Positions 55,191-63,878 of a DNA stretch of 64,000 bases are shown here, piece by piece. Origin of the DNA: Desulfonatronum sp. SC1 (GTDB lineage Bacteria > Desulfobacterota > Desulfovibrionia > Desulfovibrionales > Desulfonatronaceae); the NCBI RefSeq assembly GCF_003046795.1, contig NZ_PZKN01000019.1, forward strand, positions 23,314 through 87,313. Direction: 5' to 3'. Every line of letters starts with the position of its first letter. The stretch's first letter is position 1. A program made the translations under genes and the position numbers. Below the pieces are notes generated by a model. That model was not told where the DNA came from. It worked only from the letters and a program-made list of their open reading frames with translations, and searched no databases.

Positions 55191-57835
55191 TGAGTTATCC
55201 GGTCTGGGAACTGTATTGGGCCGGCGGGGGCCTGCTCATCGCGGTCATCGCCATTATCCACGTTTTCATCGCCCACTTCGCCATCGGCGGGGGGCTGTTT
55301 CTGGTGCTCACCGAGCGCAAGGGGTTGCGGGAAAATAACCAGGGCATCCTGGATTACACCCGCCGCCACGCCAAGTTTTTCCTGATCGTGACCATGGTCT
55401 TCGGGGCACTGACCGGGGTGGGTATCTGGTTCACCATTTCCCTGGTCGCCCCGGCGGCCACTTCCCAGTTGATCCATACCTTCGTCTTTGCCTGGGCCAT
55501 TGAGTGGGTCTTTTTCCTGGCCGAGATCGTGGCCATTTTCGTCTATTTCTACACCTTCGGCAAAATGGAGCACCGCCGACACATGCTCATCGGCTGGCTG
55601 TATTTCTTCTTTGCCTGGATGTCCCTGTTCATGATCAACGGGATCATCGGCTTCATGCTCACCCCCGGGGACTGGCTGACCAGCCGGGACTTCTGGGACG
55701 GCTTCTTCAATCCATCCTTCTGGCCGGCCCTGGCCTTTCGGACCTTCATCGCCCTGATTCTGGCCGGGCTGTATGGCTTCGTCACCGCCACCTGGGAAAA
55801 GAACCCGGAACTGCGGGAAACCCTGGTCCGCCACTGCGCCAAATGGCTGCTGCTGCCCTTCGGCTTTCTGCTGCTCTCCGGCTGGTGGTACGTGTCCATC
55901 CTGCCTGAGGGCCCCACGGCCATGATCCTGGGCCGGAACCCTGAAATCGTGCCCTACTTTCAGGGCTTCCTGTGGATCTCGGCCCTGCTGTTCATCGGAG
56001 GCCTGATCATGGCCGTGCGCATGCCTGCGGGGATCAAGAGGCCCATGGCCCTAGTCCTGCTGGCCATCGGCCTGTTCTACATGGGCAGCTTTGAGATGAT
56101 CCGCGAAGCCGGACGCCGACCCTACGTGATCTACGGCCACATGTACTCCAATGCCATCGTCAAGGGCACGGAGGACGCCATTACCCGGGCCGGATACCTC
56201 CAATCCGCCAAATGGATCCAGCACCGGGAGATCACCGAAGCCAACAAGCTGGCCGCCGGGCGGGAGCTGTTCCGGGGGCAGTGCTCCTCCTGCCATTCCA
56301 TCGGCGGCCCGCTCAATGACATTCGCCCGCTGACCGCCAAGTTCGGGGGCTTCGGCATGGACGCAATGATCTCCGGCATCGGCCGGGTCTATGAATACAT
56401 GCCCCGCTTCGCGGGCACGCCCCAGGAACGCGACGCCTTGGCCAACTTTCTGGTCCGCGCGGTCCACGAGCGGGAAGCGCCCCAGCCTGTCCAAAGGCCG
56501 GAACAAACAGCCGAAGTGACCATCCCGCCCTTTGATCCGGACCAGGACGAATACGTGCTCCTGGCCTGGTGCAACCTGGGCGAGAAGTGCATCACTGACT
56601 GCGACGCCCACTGGTCCCTGCTGCCCCCGGGCAGCACGCTCTACGCCCAGTTGGTCCGTCGGGACTTCCAGCCGAAAATCGTCACCGAGAACGTGGTCAT
56701 CACCTACGCCGCTCCTCCGGGCTCCATGGACCCGGCCTCCCAGGTGGAGTTCTGGGATTATGCGAATTCCCTGATCGGCAAGGACCTGCCCCGCAACGTG
56801 GGGTCCACCGGAATGGGACTGACCGGGGAAATGACCCTCAACCCAACCTTCCGGACCTTCATGGCCGGCGGGATTCCGGTCCTGCCCTACGCGGACGACG
56901 GTTCGCTGAACCCTTACCCGATCTTCACCTTCGAGGCCCGCAACGCCGAAACCGGGGAACTCCTGGCCATGACCCAGGCCATTGCTCCGGTCTCCACAGA
57001 GGTGGGCTGTCACAACTGTCACGGAGGAACCTGGCGGCGGGACGGGGCCATGGGCATTGCCGCGGACACGGCCTCGGACGTCCTGGCCGTGCATGACCGC
57101 CGCCACGGAACCACCCTGCTGGCCAATGCCGAGCAAGGCAGCCCGGTACTCTGCCAAAGCTGCCACCCGGATCCGCTGCTGAGCGCCGAAGGCGACCCAA
57201 AGCGGCTGAACCTGCCAGCGGCCATCCACGGCTTCCACGTCCACTACCTGCTGGACCGACCCGGCCCGGAACCCTGCCACGCCTGCCACCCCACCGGCCC
57301 GGAAAGCTTCACCTACTGCGCCCGAGGGGTCCATGCCAGCGAGGTCGGGCTGACCTGCACCCACTGCCACGGCACCCTGGAAGACCACGCCCTGACCCTG
57401 CTTAAGGCCGAAAAACAGGCCGGCAAGCCCCAGGCCGAGCGGCTGATGCGCGACCTGCGGCCCCGGGTGGTCAGCGCGGTGGAGGACATCAACCCGCGCA
57501 CGCCGTGGAACGACCAGCCGGACTGCCTGTCCTGCCACGTGGACTATGAGCGACCGGCCAGCCGCGACGTTTCCGCCTTCAACGACTGGGTCCGCGGCCC
57601 GTCGGGCCTGTACCGCCTGCGCACCGACGAGTCCGGCCTGATGTGCCAGGCCTGCCACGGCCCCACCCACGCCGAATACCCGGCGGTAAACGCGTTCCAT
57701 CCGGACCTGGACGCCATCCAACCCTTGCAATACCAGGGCAACAAGGGCGTCATCGGCAGCCGGGACAACTGCGCGGTCTGTCACATCGAGGAAATGTACT
57801 ACGACTTCCACCACCCCAATACGGTGAAGTATTGA
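55190..57835 (+). CDS. CydA-like membrane domain fused to an eight-haem c-type cytochrome
   Basis: 881 residues. Residues about 1-345 have nine or so helices with CydA-like traits: a His-rich first helix (AIIHVFIAHFAIGGGLFLV), EIVAIFVYFYTFGKM, and MIREAGRRPYVIYGHM, a variant of the CydA GRQPW motif. Residues 360-440 are a monohaem cytochrome c domain (CSSCH at 365). Residues about 455-600 are a beta-rich domain of multihaem cytochromes (MAGGIPVLPYADDGSLNPYP), followed by seven more CxxCH sites at 607, 655, 696, 723, 779, 819 and 861. The C-terminal part should be periplasmic. Probably passes electrons from quinol to a periplasmic acceptor; the acceptor is unknown. ATG is preceded by GGAGG and overlaps the upstream stop. 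Confidence 0.88.
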   Translation: MSYPVWELYWAGGGLLIAVIAIIHVFIAHFAIGGGLFLVLTERKGLRENNQGILDYTRRHAKFFLIVTMVFGALTGVGIWFTISLVAPAATSQLIHTFVFAWAIEWVFFLAEIVAIFVYFYTFGKMEHRRHMLIGWLYFFFAWMSLFMINGIIGFMLTPGDWLTSRDFWDGFFNPSFWPALAFRTFIALILAGLYGFVTATWEKNPELRETLVRHCAKWLLLPFGFLLLSGWWYVSILPEGPTAMILGRNPEIVPYFQGFLWISALLFIGGLIMAVRMPAGIKRPMALVLLAIGLFYMGSFEMIREAGRRPYVIYGHMYSNAIVKGTEDAITRAGYLQSAKWIQHREITEANKLAAGRELFRGQCSSCHSIGGPLNDIRPLTAKFGGFGMDAMISGIGRVYEYMPRFAGTPQERDALANFLVRAVHEREAPQPVQRPEQTAEVTIPPFDPDQDEYVLLAWCNLGEKCITDCDAHWSLLPPGSTLYAQLVRRDFQPKIVTENVVITYAAPPGSMDPASQVEFWDYANSLIGKDLPRNVGSTGMGLTGEMTLNPTFRTFMAGGIPVLPYADDGSLNPYPIFTFEARNAETGELLAMTQAIAPVSTEVGCHNCHGGTWRRDGAMGIAADTASDVLAVHDRRHGTTLLANAEQGSPVLCQSCHPDPLLSAEGDPKRLNLPAAIHGFHVHYLLDRPGPEPCHACHPTGPESFTYCARGVHASEVGLTCTHCHGTLEDHALTLLKAEKQAGKPQAERLMRDLRPRVVSAVEDINPRTPWNDQPDCLSCHVDYERPASRDVSAFNDWVRGPSGLYRLRTDESGLMCQACHGPTHAEYPAVNAFHPDLDAIQPLQYQGNKGVIGSRDNCAVCHIEEMYYDFHHPNTVKY

Positions 57836-57879
57836 GAGGGGGATTCAGAATTGAGGATTCAGAATTGAGGATTATTATC

Positions 57880-57917
57880 CATCCGTAGGGGCACGGCGCG
57901 CCGTGCCCCTACGGATG
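57880..57917. repeat. Perfect 38-base palindrome (CATCCGTAGGGGC family)
   Basis: CATCCGTAGGGGCACGGCG followed directly by its exact inverse complement. Same family as the cluster at 2221-2316. Just before it (57841-57870) GGATTCAGAATTGA is repeated twice in tandem. It stands between convergent genes and is followed by an intrinsic terminator. Confidence 0.85.
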
Positions 57918-57972
57918 TTCGCCGGTCCGGCCCGGAAACAAAACCCGGCCACGGAGTTGGGCGGATCAAAAC

Positions 57973-58002
57973 AAAAAGGCAGCTCTCACGAGCTGCCTTT
58001 TT
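57973..58002. terminator. Bidirectional intrinsic terminator
   Basis: AAAAAGGCAGCTC-TCAC-GAGCTGCCTTTTT, 13-base stem with A- and T-runs on both sides. It can serve both the octahaem cytochrome operon (plus) and the phosphate operon (minus), which converge here. Confidence 0.9.
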
Positions 58003-58127
58003 TATGCGGATCCATGTGGCATCAGCCACATGACCTATTGCTCTTTTTCGCAAACTGAAACGGAATGACGGGCCAAACCCTCAAGCCTTCCGACTCCTGA
58101 ATTCCGAAATCTGAAATCTTCCTTTTT

Positions 58128-58805
58128 CTATCTCGCGATCATCGCCCGCAGAATGTCCGCGCAGCCTTCGGCGTTGTGGCTCATCTCGTGCATGTATTCG
58201 AAAAAATGCAGGAGTTGGAAGACGTCCTTGAAATCCATGTCCGCGCTGAACAGTTCACGGAACAGCAAGGACTTCATTTTGCGCACGTCGTTGTGCTGGC
58301 TTCTCACTGCCCGATAGGCATCCTTGACCGCCTCTCGGTCCGCGATGTCCGTATGCACGAGGCGAATGGTCCCTTCCAGGGCCGGTTTGAGCAGTTCCAC
58401 GGCCCGAATCGCCTCTTCGACCAAGGACAGTCCGTCGGTGCGCAATGCCCCGGGGATGTTCACGGTGTGGATGTTCAGCCAGTCCAGGGCGTCCTGGGCC
58501 GAATCCAAAATATTGTCCTGGGCTCGGGTATAGTTCAGAAAAAGGGTCTTATCCACGGCCATAAACAAACCGCGAGGCAGGTGGTTGCGCGTATTACGCT
58601 TGATCTTGTCCGCTTTGTCCTCAAGTTGATCCAGCTCCTGTTTCAAGATCTGAAACTCCTTGCACGCACTGCCGCCCCCGATATAGCACAAGAGTGACTC
58701 GTTGATGATCGTCATGGCGGCTTCCACCTGGCTGTAATGCTCCAGCAGCCCGTCCATGGGAGAGCGACCTCCGATCATGCTCAAAAAAGGAATTCGAAAC
58801 AGCAT
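58128..58805 (-). CDS. DUF47 (PhoU-like) phosphate transport accessory protein
   Basis: 225 residues, helical throughout, TIGR00153/DUF47 type: HYSQVEAAMTIINESLLCYI, LDQLEDKADKIKRNTRNHLPRG, FLNYTRAQDNILDSAQDALDWL and FFEYMHEMSHNAEGCADILRAMIAR. The E-x-x-AD and D-x-x-D metal-type positions of PhoU-like proteins are present. It stands 29 bases after the PiT gene on the same strand, the usual pairing, and probably regulates the transporter. GGTGATC precedes the ATG. Confidence 0.9.
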   Translation of the reverse strand: MLFRIPFLSMIGGRSPMDGLLEHYSQVEAAMTIINESLLCYIGGGSACKEFQILKQELDQLEDKADKIKRNTRNHLPRGLFMAVDKTLFLNYTRAQDNILDSAQDALDWLNIHTVNIPGALRTDGLSLVEEAIRAVELLKPALEGTIRLVHTDIADREAVKDAYRAVRSQHNDVRKMKSLLFRELFSADMDFKDVFQLLHFFEYMHEMSHNAEGCADILRAMIAR

Positions 58806-58834
58806 AGATCACCTCGTGGGCACACGGCCCGTGC

Positions 58835-60070
58835 CTAGTACACGGACCAGCGCAATAGTTGGTAAATTACAATGGACGTAAAGGCAGCGATCGGGACGGT
58901 CAACAACCAATACATCACGATTTTCCCCAGAACCCGAAAATCCACCGCGGCAAACCCTCGCGCCAGGCCGACACCGACCACGCCGCCCACCGTAGCGTGG
59001 GTGGTGGAAACCGGCATCCCCAGGTTCGAGGCCATCAGGACCGTGGTGGCCGCGCCAAAGCCCACGGAAAAACCGCGGGTATTGGTCAGCAGGGTGATCC
59101 GCTCCCCCACCGTGGACATGACCCGCTTTCCGAGCACCATGACCCCCACGGCAATACCCACGCCGCCGAACAGCAAAAGCCAGAGGGGCACCTCGGCCGT
59201 GGCCGCCAAACCTCCGGTCCGGGCGATGACCCAGATGGCCGCCACGGGTCCGATGGCGTTGGCCACGTCATTGGCCCCCAGGGACAGGGCCATGTAGCAG
59301 GCCATGCCGATCTGCATCCTCCGAAACAATTCCTCCATGGATTCCGGCCCCTGCTCCACACCGTGCAGGAATCGGCCCACCACGAGGTATCCGATACCCC
59401 AGACCACCGCAGCCACTGCGCAGGCAATGCCGAAAATGGCGTAGGCGCTGATTCCAAGAGCCTTGCCCAACGGCATCTTCAACAAAAAGGAGGTCATCAC
59501 CAGAACCACGGTCATGGCCAACCAAAAGGGGGCCCACAGCTTGGCGTTGCGGACAAAGTCCCGTGCGCTCAAGACTTTTTTGCGGATGTGCGAAAAGACC
59601 AGATAGGCCAGCAACGCCCCGAAAAACGGTGAAATGATCCAGGACAGCACGATGCCGACCATCGTGCCCCACCGGACCACCTCTGGCCCGCCGGCCACAA
59701 ACCCAAAACCGAGAATGCTCCCCACGATGGAATGGGTTGTGGAAACAGGAAAGCCGAACAGCGTAGCCAGAAGTACCCACAAACCTGCCGAGAGCAACGC
59801 CGACAGCATCCCCAACATAAGGATGTTTTGATCCGGAATCATATCCGGATTGATGATTCCTCTGGAGATAGTTGCGGCTACGTTGGCCCCGAGAAATACA
59901 GCGCCAGCGAATGCCAGCGTGGAAGCTATCAGCACCGCCTGCTTGACGGTGATGGCCCGGGAACCCACGGAAGAGGCCATGGCGTTGGCCGCGTCGTTGG
60001 CGCCGATGCTGAAAGCCATGAGCAAGCCGCCGAAAATGGCCAGAACCAGGACGATGGTGACGATATCCAT
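58835..60070 (-). CDS. pit: Inorganic phosphate transporter, PiT family
   Basis: 411 residues with 10-12 helices. Both inverted-repeat signatures are present: FSIGANDAANAMASSVGSRAI near the N-terminus and LSLGANDVANAIGPVAA in the second half, plus TTHSIVGSILGFG and TTHATVGGVVGVG. Low-affinity cation- or metal-phosphate symport in the cytoplasmic membrane. First gene of a two-gene unit with the DUF47 protein. No strong ribosome binding site is seen before the ATG. Confidence 0.95.
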   Translation of the reverse strand: MDIVTIVLVLAIFGGLLMAFSIGANDAANAMASSVGSRAITVKQAVLIASTLAFAGAVFLGANVAATISRGIINPDMIPDQNILMLGMLSALLSAGLWVLLATLFGFPVSTTHSIVGSILGFGFVAGGPEVVRWGTMVGIVLSWIISPFFGALLAYLVFSHIRKKVLSARDFVRNAKLWAPFWLAMTVVLVMTSFLLKMPLGKALGISAYAIFGIACAVAAVVWGIGYLVVGRFLHGVEQGPESMEELFRRMQIGMACYMALSLGANDVANAIGPVAAIWVIARTGGLAATAEVPLWLLLFGGVGIAVGVMVLGKRVMSTVGERITLLTNTRGFSVGFGAATTVLMASNLGMPVSTTHATVGGVVGVGLARGFAAVDFRVLGKIVMYWLLTVPIAAFTSIVIYQLLRWSVY

Positions 60071-60296
60071 ATTTCAGAGGGGAGGGTTGAAATCCTGAAC
60101 GGTTTCGAACCCTTTGAGAAGTTTTCCGGTTCTAAAGAGTTGCGGCTTGGGGATATTCGCCATAGAGGATGGTGGGAGAAATTGAAGATCGATCATGGAG
60201 CAACCGTGAGGTATAGAATCTTCACCTGTTTGTCAAAAACGAGGCGCGCCTGCTGCTCCGTCGCCCTGGTGGGAATGAGCTGGATACTCGCCTTTC

Positions 60297-63200
60297 TCAA
60301 GGGGCCGGGCGCGCGCTCCTTTCCGCGGAAGGCAGATGCACCGCTAGGCGCTGGATGTCTTCCAGGTACTCCCGCCAACCGTGGAGATAAAAGGCCAGAG
60401 CCCGAGAAAAATTCTTGCCGACCAAGCCGTCCAGGAAGAGTTGGGAAATGTCACGCTCGCGTTGCAACACGTACTGGGAGAGCAAAAACACCCTCCGCTC
60501 CTCCTGGCTCATCTGGCGCATCAACCACTCCAGCACGTGCCGAGCCCGAGGCTGGTACATCCAAAAATACATTAAATCCAGGGCATTGACGACAACAGCA
60601 AGGTTTAAACTCTCTTCCTCACGGGTTGCCGCACAGACGAACCGCTCCGGCTTTTCCAGGACGCTGAGCACTTCGGAGTCCGGATGCCGCAGTTCAAGAC
60701 TGGCGTAAACATCGAACATCTGGCGCAGCTTGGCCGTGTAATCCAGGGTTCTCTCCCGGAAGTTCACGGCCCGGTCGGCCAAGCCCTCGATGAACCCGGC
60801 CACGATGTCCGAGGCCAGCTTGGAGATGACTGCGGCCCAGTTCTGGAGCACCATCCCCACCGCCGGCACGCCGGCCGCCCCCAACGCAAAGCCGAGCAGA
60901 AAATTCAAAACCAAAGCCAGCGGAATGGAGAGTATTGTCCTAAACAGATTGCCCACGGCCGCGGCCTTGGGCAGTCCGCGAAACAGATTGTGCCCGGCCA
61001 GGTACATCCCGTTGACCACGGCCATGACGGCATACAATGCCACCGGCCCGGACTCGACCGTGATCCCCATCCCTCGGTCCAGAAGCATGGTCTTGACCAG
61101 CAAATCCAGCAGCGGCACCGAAAACCCAGTGTACATCAACGAATCCGCGATTCGGTTCCATTTGACGTATTCGCTCCAGTGCAAAAACGGAGTCCGCCGC
61201 AATCCTCCGGCCCCGAGTACGGCCTGGATGATGTTGCGCACCCCGGTGATCCCGAACCAGATCAACGCTCCAAAATAGGCCAGCACCCACCAGTCTTTGG
61301 TTAGGGCGAAAGTAGCGAAGGCCGGAACAAAACCGCACAGGATTTTCAACCAGTTTTTGAGATGCGTGTTCAGGTAGCGCGGATGCGGACACTCTTTGTC
61401 CTTGGACGCGGCGGCACAGTCCAGGCGCAGCTTCTTTTCCTCCTCCCTGGCGTACCCACCCAGCAGACGAATATTGCTTTGGTCGGGCGGAACGAAGCGA
61501 TACCCTTCCACCAGCCATTCCTCGGTGACCGGACGAAACAGCCGACACCAAAAGCTTCGTGGGGCATTTTCGCGCAGGCCCATGCCCAAGCATGGGCTTT
61601 GCCCTTGACCGCTGTGGCCAGGACTGTACGTCCGGCGCAGAGCCACATCGATCCGAATGGGAATGCACCGCCTGCCGTTACCGGTGATACAACCTCGTGA
61701 AGACTCTTGAAGCGCTACGGGACCGCTTGCCGAATTCCTTCCGACAATGGCCTCCAGTGCCTTCTCTGGCTCGCCGCCAAGGCGCTCCACCTGTCGGCGG
61801 CTCTTTTTCGGCAACGTGTCCACCACGACCAGCCCCATGCCCGGAACCTTGGCCGATCCGCCGGTGGAGTCCGTGCCGATGCGCGACTTGAGCATCGTGT
61901 TCCGGTAATATCCTCGAAAATGCTCAAGTTCTTCAAGGATCTTCCGCAGCGCCGCCTTCTGGCCAGGATCGCGTTCCAGATCGTCCTCCGCCCGGTACAC
62001 GATGTCCATGACGCAGCGCTTCAGACGAACGGCATTGCCGGAATTAAGGGCGGATTGCAGTTCCAGGATGCGGATCTGGTCAGGACACCGTCCGTACGCG
62101 GCATCCTTGAAATTGAAGGATTCCAAACGGGTTATCCGGCCCCGGGCCTGACCCAGCAGTTCCAGGACGTCTTCCGCCCACAGTCCGCTGAGCCCCAGCG
62201 TGATTCGGAACCGGGCATGCAGGCGCTCCAAATGGGCCAGCAGTTCCGGCAAGGAAGCCCGCAACAGCAACGGGGCTTGGTCGTCATCCGCCGGCACGAA
62301 TGGGTTGAAAAGTTTGGGATTTCGAGCAGGGCGCAGGTAGTCCTCGATCACGACCTCGGCGTCGAATCGATTCATTTCCTCGGCCAGTTCCATGGCCGCC
62401 CGGCGTTGGGCATCCCCGCCGAAAGCGCAGCATTCATGAAGATCGTCCAGCCGCTCCCGAAACAGCGACAAGAGGGAATCGTGGATCAGCTTGCCCAGGT
62501 GGTGCAAGGATGGTTGTCCGGTGCCGACCAGATGGAGCAGGTCGTCCCTGGACAGCTCGGGCATCAGGACTCCGAAACGACGATTGATCTCCAAACGGTG
62601 CGTCACGTTGAAGGCGTCCAGGACCGCGAAAACATAGGCCTGTTTAAAGTCGGAAGCACGACGGCCCTCGCCCATGAACTCCTGGACGTCTGGTTGGCGG
62701 ATGAACTCCAGAAAATCACGGGTGTCCGTGAAGCCTCGCGGCGTCCAAATCAACCGAAGATACCTTCCGCGAAATCGCGGCGAAAATTCCAGTCCGACTC
62801 GAACGTCCACCTCCATGATCTCCGCAGCGCGCATCAGCTCCTCGGCCACCTCCGGGGTCAGGAAATTGTAGTAGATCACCCGGAGCCGACGGATACCCTT
62901 GATCCAGGCGTCCATGATCAGGTGGGTGGCGGATTTGCGGCCCTTGGTGTTGGCGTCGTGGACATGATCGTCAAAAGCGATCTGGTTCCAGGCCTCCGGC
63001 ATTTCCACTAGGTGGTACTTGCGCAACTGACGGGCAATGGCCCGAGGACGTCCGGTGGCCGCATCCCGAAAATCCCGTGCAAGTTGGAGCTTGACGCCTT
63101 CGTCCTCGGCCCGAACCAACTCCTTCATGATCTGTAACAGCACCCGAGCCGTATTGTTGCGCAACGCCACGCCGGACATGGAGAAAATCTCCTCTCGCAA

Positions 63201-63446
63201 CGCCCGCAGGGTGCGCAAACGCTCCTCCACATCGCTTCGCTCCAAGGACCGAAACAGCCGAACCACGGCGTAGGCCACGCGCAACCCGGTGCTGGCGGCC
63301 ATCTCCTTGATGCCGTGAGGATGCAGGTACGGCGTGAGCAGGCTCTTCAAGTTGGGCTCGTCCTCGCCCTGCAGGACATCGTTGACGATGGCCAGCAGCT
63401 CGAAGTCCTTCCGATCGAAATAAAGGCGGTCCATAAGGGTCGACAT
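60297..63446 (-). CDS. Large membrane-anchored protein of unknown function
   Basis: 1,049 residues from the ATG at 63446 (MSTLMDRLYFDRKDF); a longer frame up to 63566 adds a hydrophobic, poorly supported leader. The first about 570 residues are soluble and helical, with FDDHVHDANTKGRKSATHLIMD, a DxHxH-like motif followed by the PHP-like pattern IKGIRRLRVIYYNFLTPEVAEELMRAAEIMEVDVRVGLEFS. A low-complexity basic segment follows (about 575-670). Then four or five hydrophobic helices (about 725-900: FATFALTKDWWVLAYFGALIWFG, LYAVMAVVNGMYLAGHNLF, ILSIPLALVLNFLLGFALGAAG) and a helical tail. No family recognised. A metal-dependent phosphoesterase head is only a suggestion. It stands alone, upstream of the phosphate genes. 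Confidence 0.7.
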   Translation of the reverse strand: MSTLMDRLYFDRKDFELLAIVNDVLQGEDEPNLKSLLTPYLHPHGIKEMAASTGLRVAYAVVRLFRSLERSDVEERLRTLRALREEIFSMSGVALRNNTARVLLQIMKELVRAEDEGVKLQLARDFRDAATGRPRAIARQLRKYHLVEMPEAWNQIAFDDHVHDANTKGRKSATHLIMDAWIKGIRRLRVIYYNFLTPEVAEELMRAAEIMEVDVRVGLEFSPRFRGRYLRLIWTPRGFTDTRDFLEFIRQPDVQEFMGEGRRASDFKQAYVFAVLDAFNVTHRLEINRRFGVLMPELSRDDLLHLVGTGQPSLHHLGKLIHDSLLSLFRERLDDLHECCAFGGDAQRRAAMELAEEMNRFDAEVVIEDYLRPARNPKLFNPFVPADDDQAPLLLRASLPELLAHLERLHARFRITLGLSGLWAEDVLELLGQARGRITRLESFNFKDAAYGRCPDQIRILELQSALNSGNAVRLKRCVMDIVYRAEDDLERDPGQKAALRKILEELEHFRGYYRNTMLKSRIGTDSTGGSAKVPGMGLVVVDTLPKKSRRQVERLGGEPEKALEAIVGRNSASGPVALQESSRGCITGNGRRCIPIRIDVALRRTYSPGHSGQGQSPCLGMGLRENAPRSFWCRLFRPVTEEWLVEGYRFVPPDQSNIRLLGGYAREEEKKLRLDCAAASKDKECPHPRYLNTHLKNWLKILCGFVPAFATFALTKDWWVLAYFGALIWFGITGVRNIIQAVLGAGGLRRTPFLHWSEYVKWNRIADSLMYTGFSVPLLDLLVKTMLLDRGMGITVESGPVALYAVMAVVNGMYLAGHNLFRGLPKAAAVGNLFRTILSIPLALVLNFLLGFALGAAGVPAVGMVLQNWAAVISKLASDIVAGFIEGLADRAVNFRERTLDYTAKLRQMFDVYASLELRHPDSEVLSVLEKPERFVCAATREEESLNLAVVVNALDLMYFWMYQPRARHVLEWLMRQMSQEERRVFLLSQYVLQRERDISQLFLDGLVGKNFSRALAFYLHGWREYLEDIQRLAVHLPSAERSARPAP

Positions 63447-63602
63447 CTTCAGAAAACATCCAGGAATTGTTAAAAAAAATGGCAAAATCGAAACACAAAG
63501 CACTCCTGTAACCTCAATGTAACAATATCCGAAACAATGCACAATTCCATACCCTGCGGGTGCCAAGTGAGAAGTTTCCTGTTCTATTCAGCGTTTGAAC
63601 GC

Positions 63603-63638
63603 AAAAACGCCCGCTTAGCAAACTAAGCGGGCGTTTTT
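63603..63638. terminator. Intrinsic terminator of the rRNA operon
   Basis: AAAAACGCCCGCTTAG-CAAA-CTAAGCGGGCGTTTTT, a perfect 16-base stem with T-run, 15-50 bases after the 5S 3' end on the minus strand. It also works in the other direction by symmetry. Confidence 0.95.
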
Positions 63639-63652
63639 GGTATTGAGAGATG

Positions 63653-63766
63653 ATCTGGCGGCGTCCTACTTTCCCACGGTTAGAACCGCAGTATCATCGG
63701 CGCTGGAGGGCTTAACTTCCGAGTTCGGAATGGGGTCGGGTGTGTCCCCTCCGCCAAGGCCACCAG
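63653..63766 (-). rRNA. rrf: 5S ribosomal RNA
   Basis: On the minus strand the sequence begins CTGGTGGCCTTGGCGGAGGG, contains CCCCATTCCGAACTCGGAAG and GTTAAGCCCTCCAGCGCCGA, and ends AGTAGGACGCCGCCAG; the ends pair to form helix I. Length about 114-116 bases; the exact ends are uncertain by a few bases. Lies about 110 bases after the 23S end. Confidence 0.97.
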
Positions 63767-63878
63767 AACAAATTTGGTGATAGGTGGTTTGTGGTTGGTG
63801 TTTTGTGGGAACTTTGGATTGCTCCAAGCCACAAGTCACATGTCACAAATCACTTTTTCATAGGTAATGAAGAATAGA

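Noticed and set aside
60193..60378. 61-residue minus-strand frame ending in KILYLTVAP, superficially like a RelE-type toxin end
   Set aside because: Overlaps the 3' end of the large unknown gene, lacks a ribosome binding site and only its last 15 residues look toxin-like.
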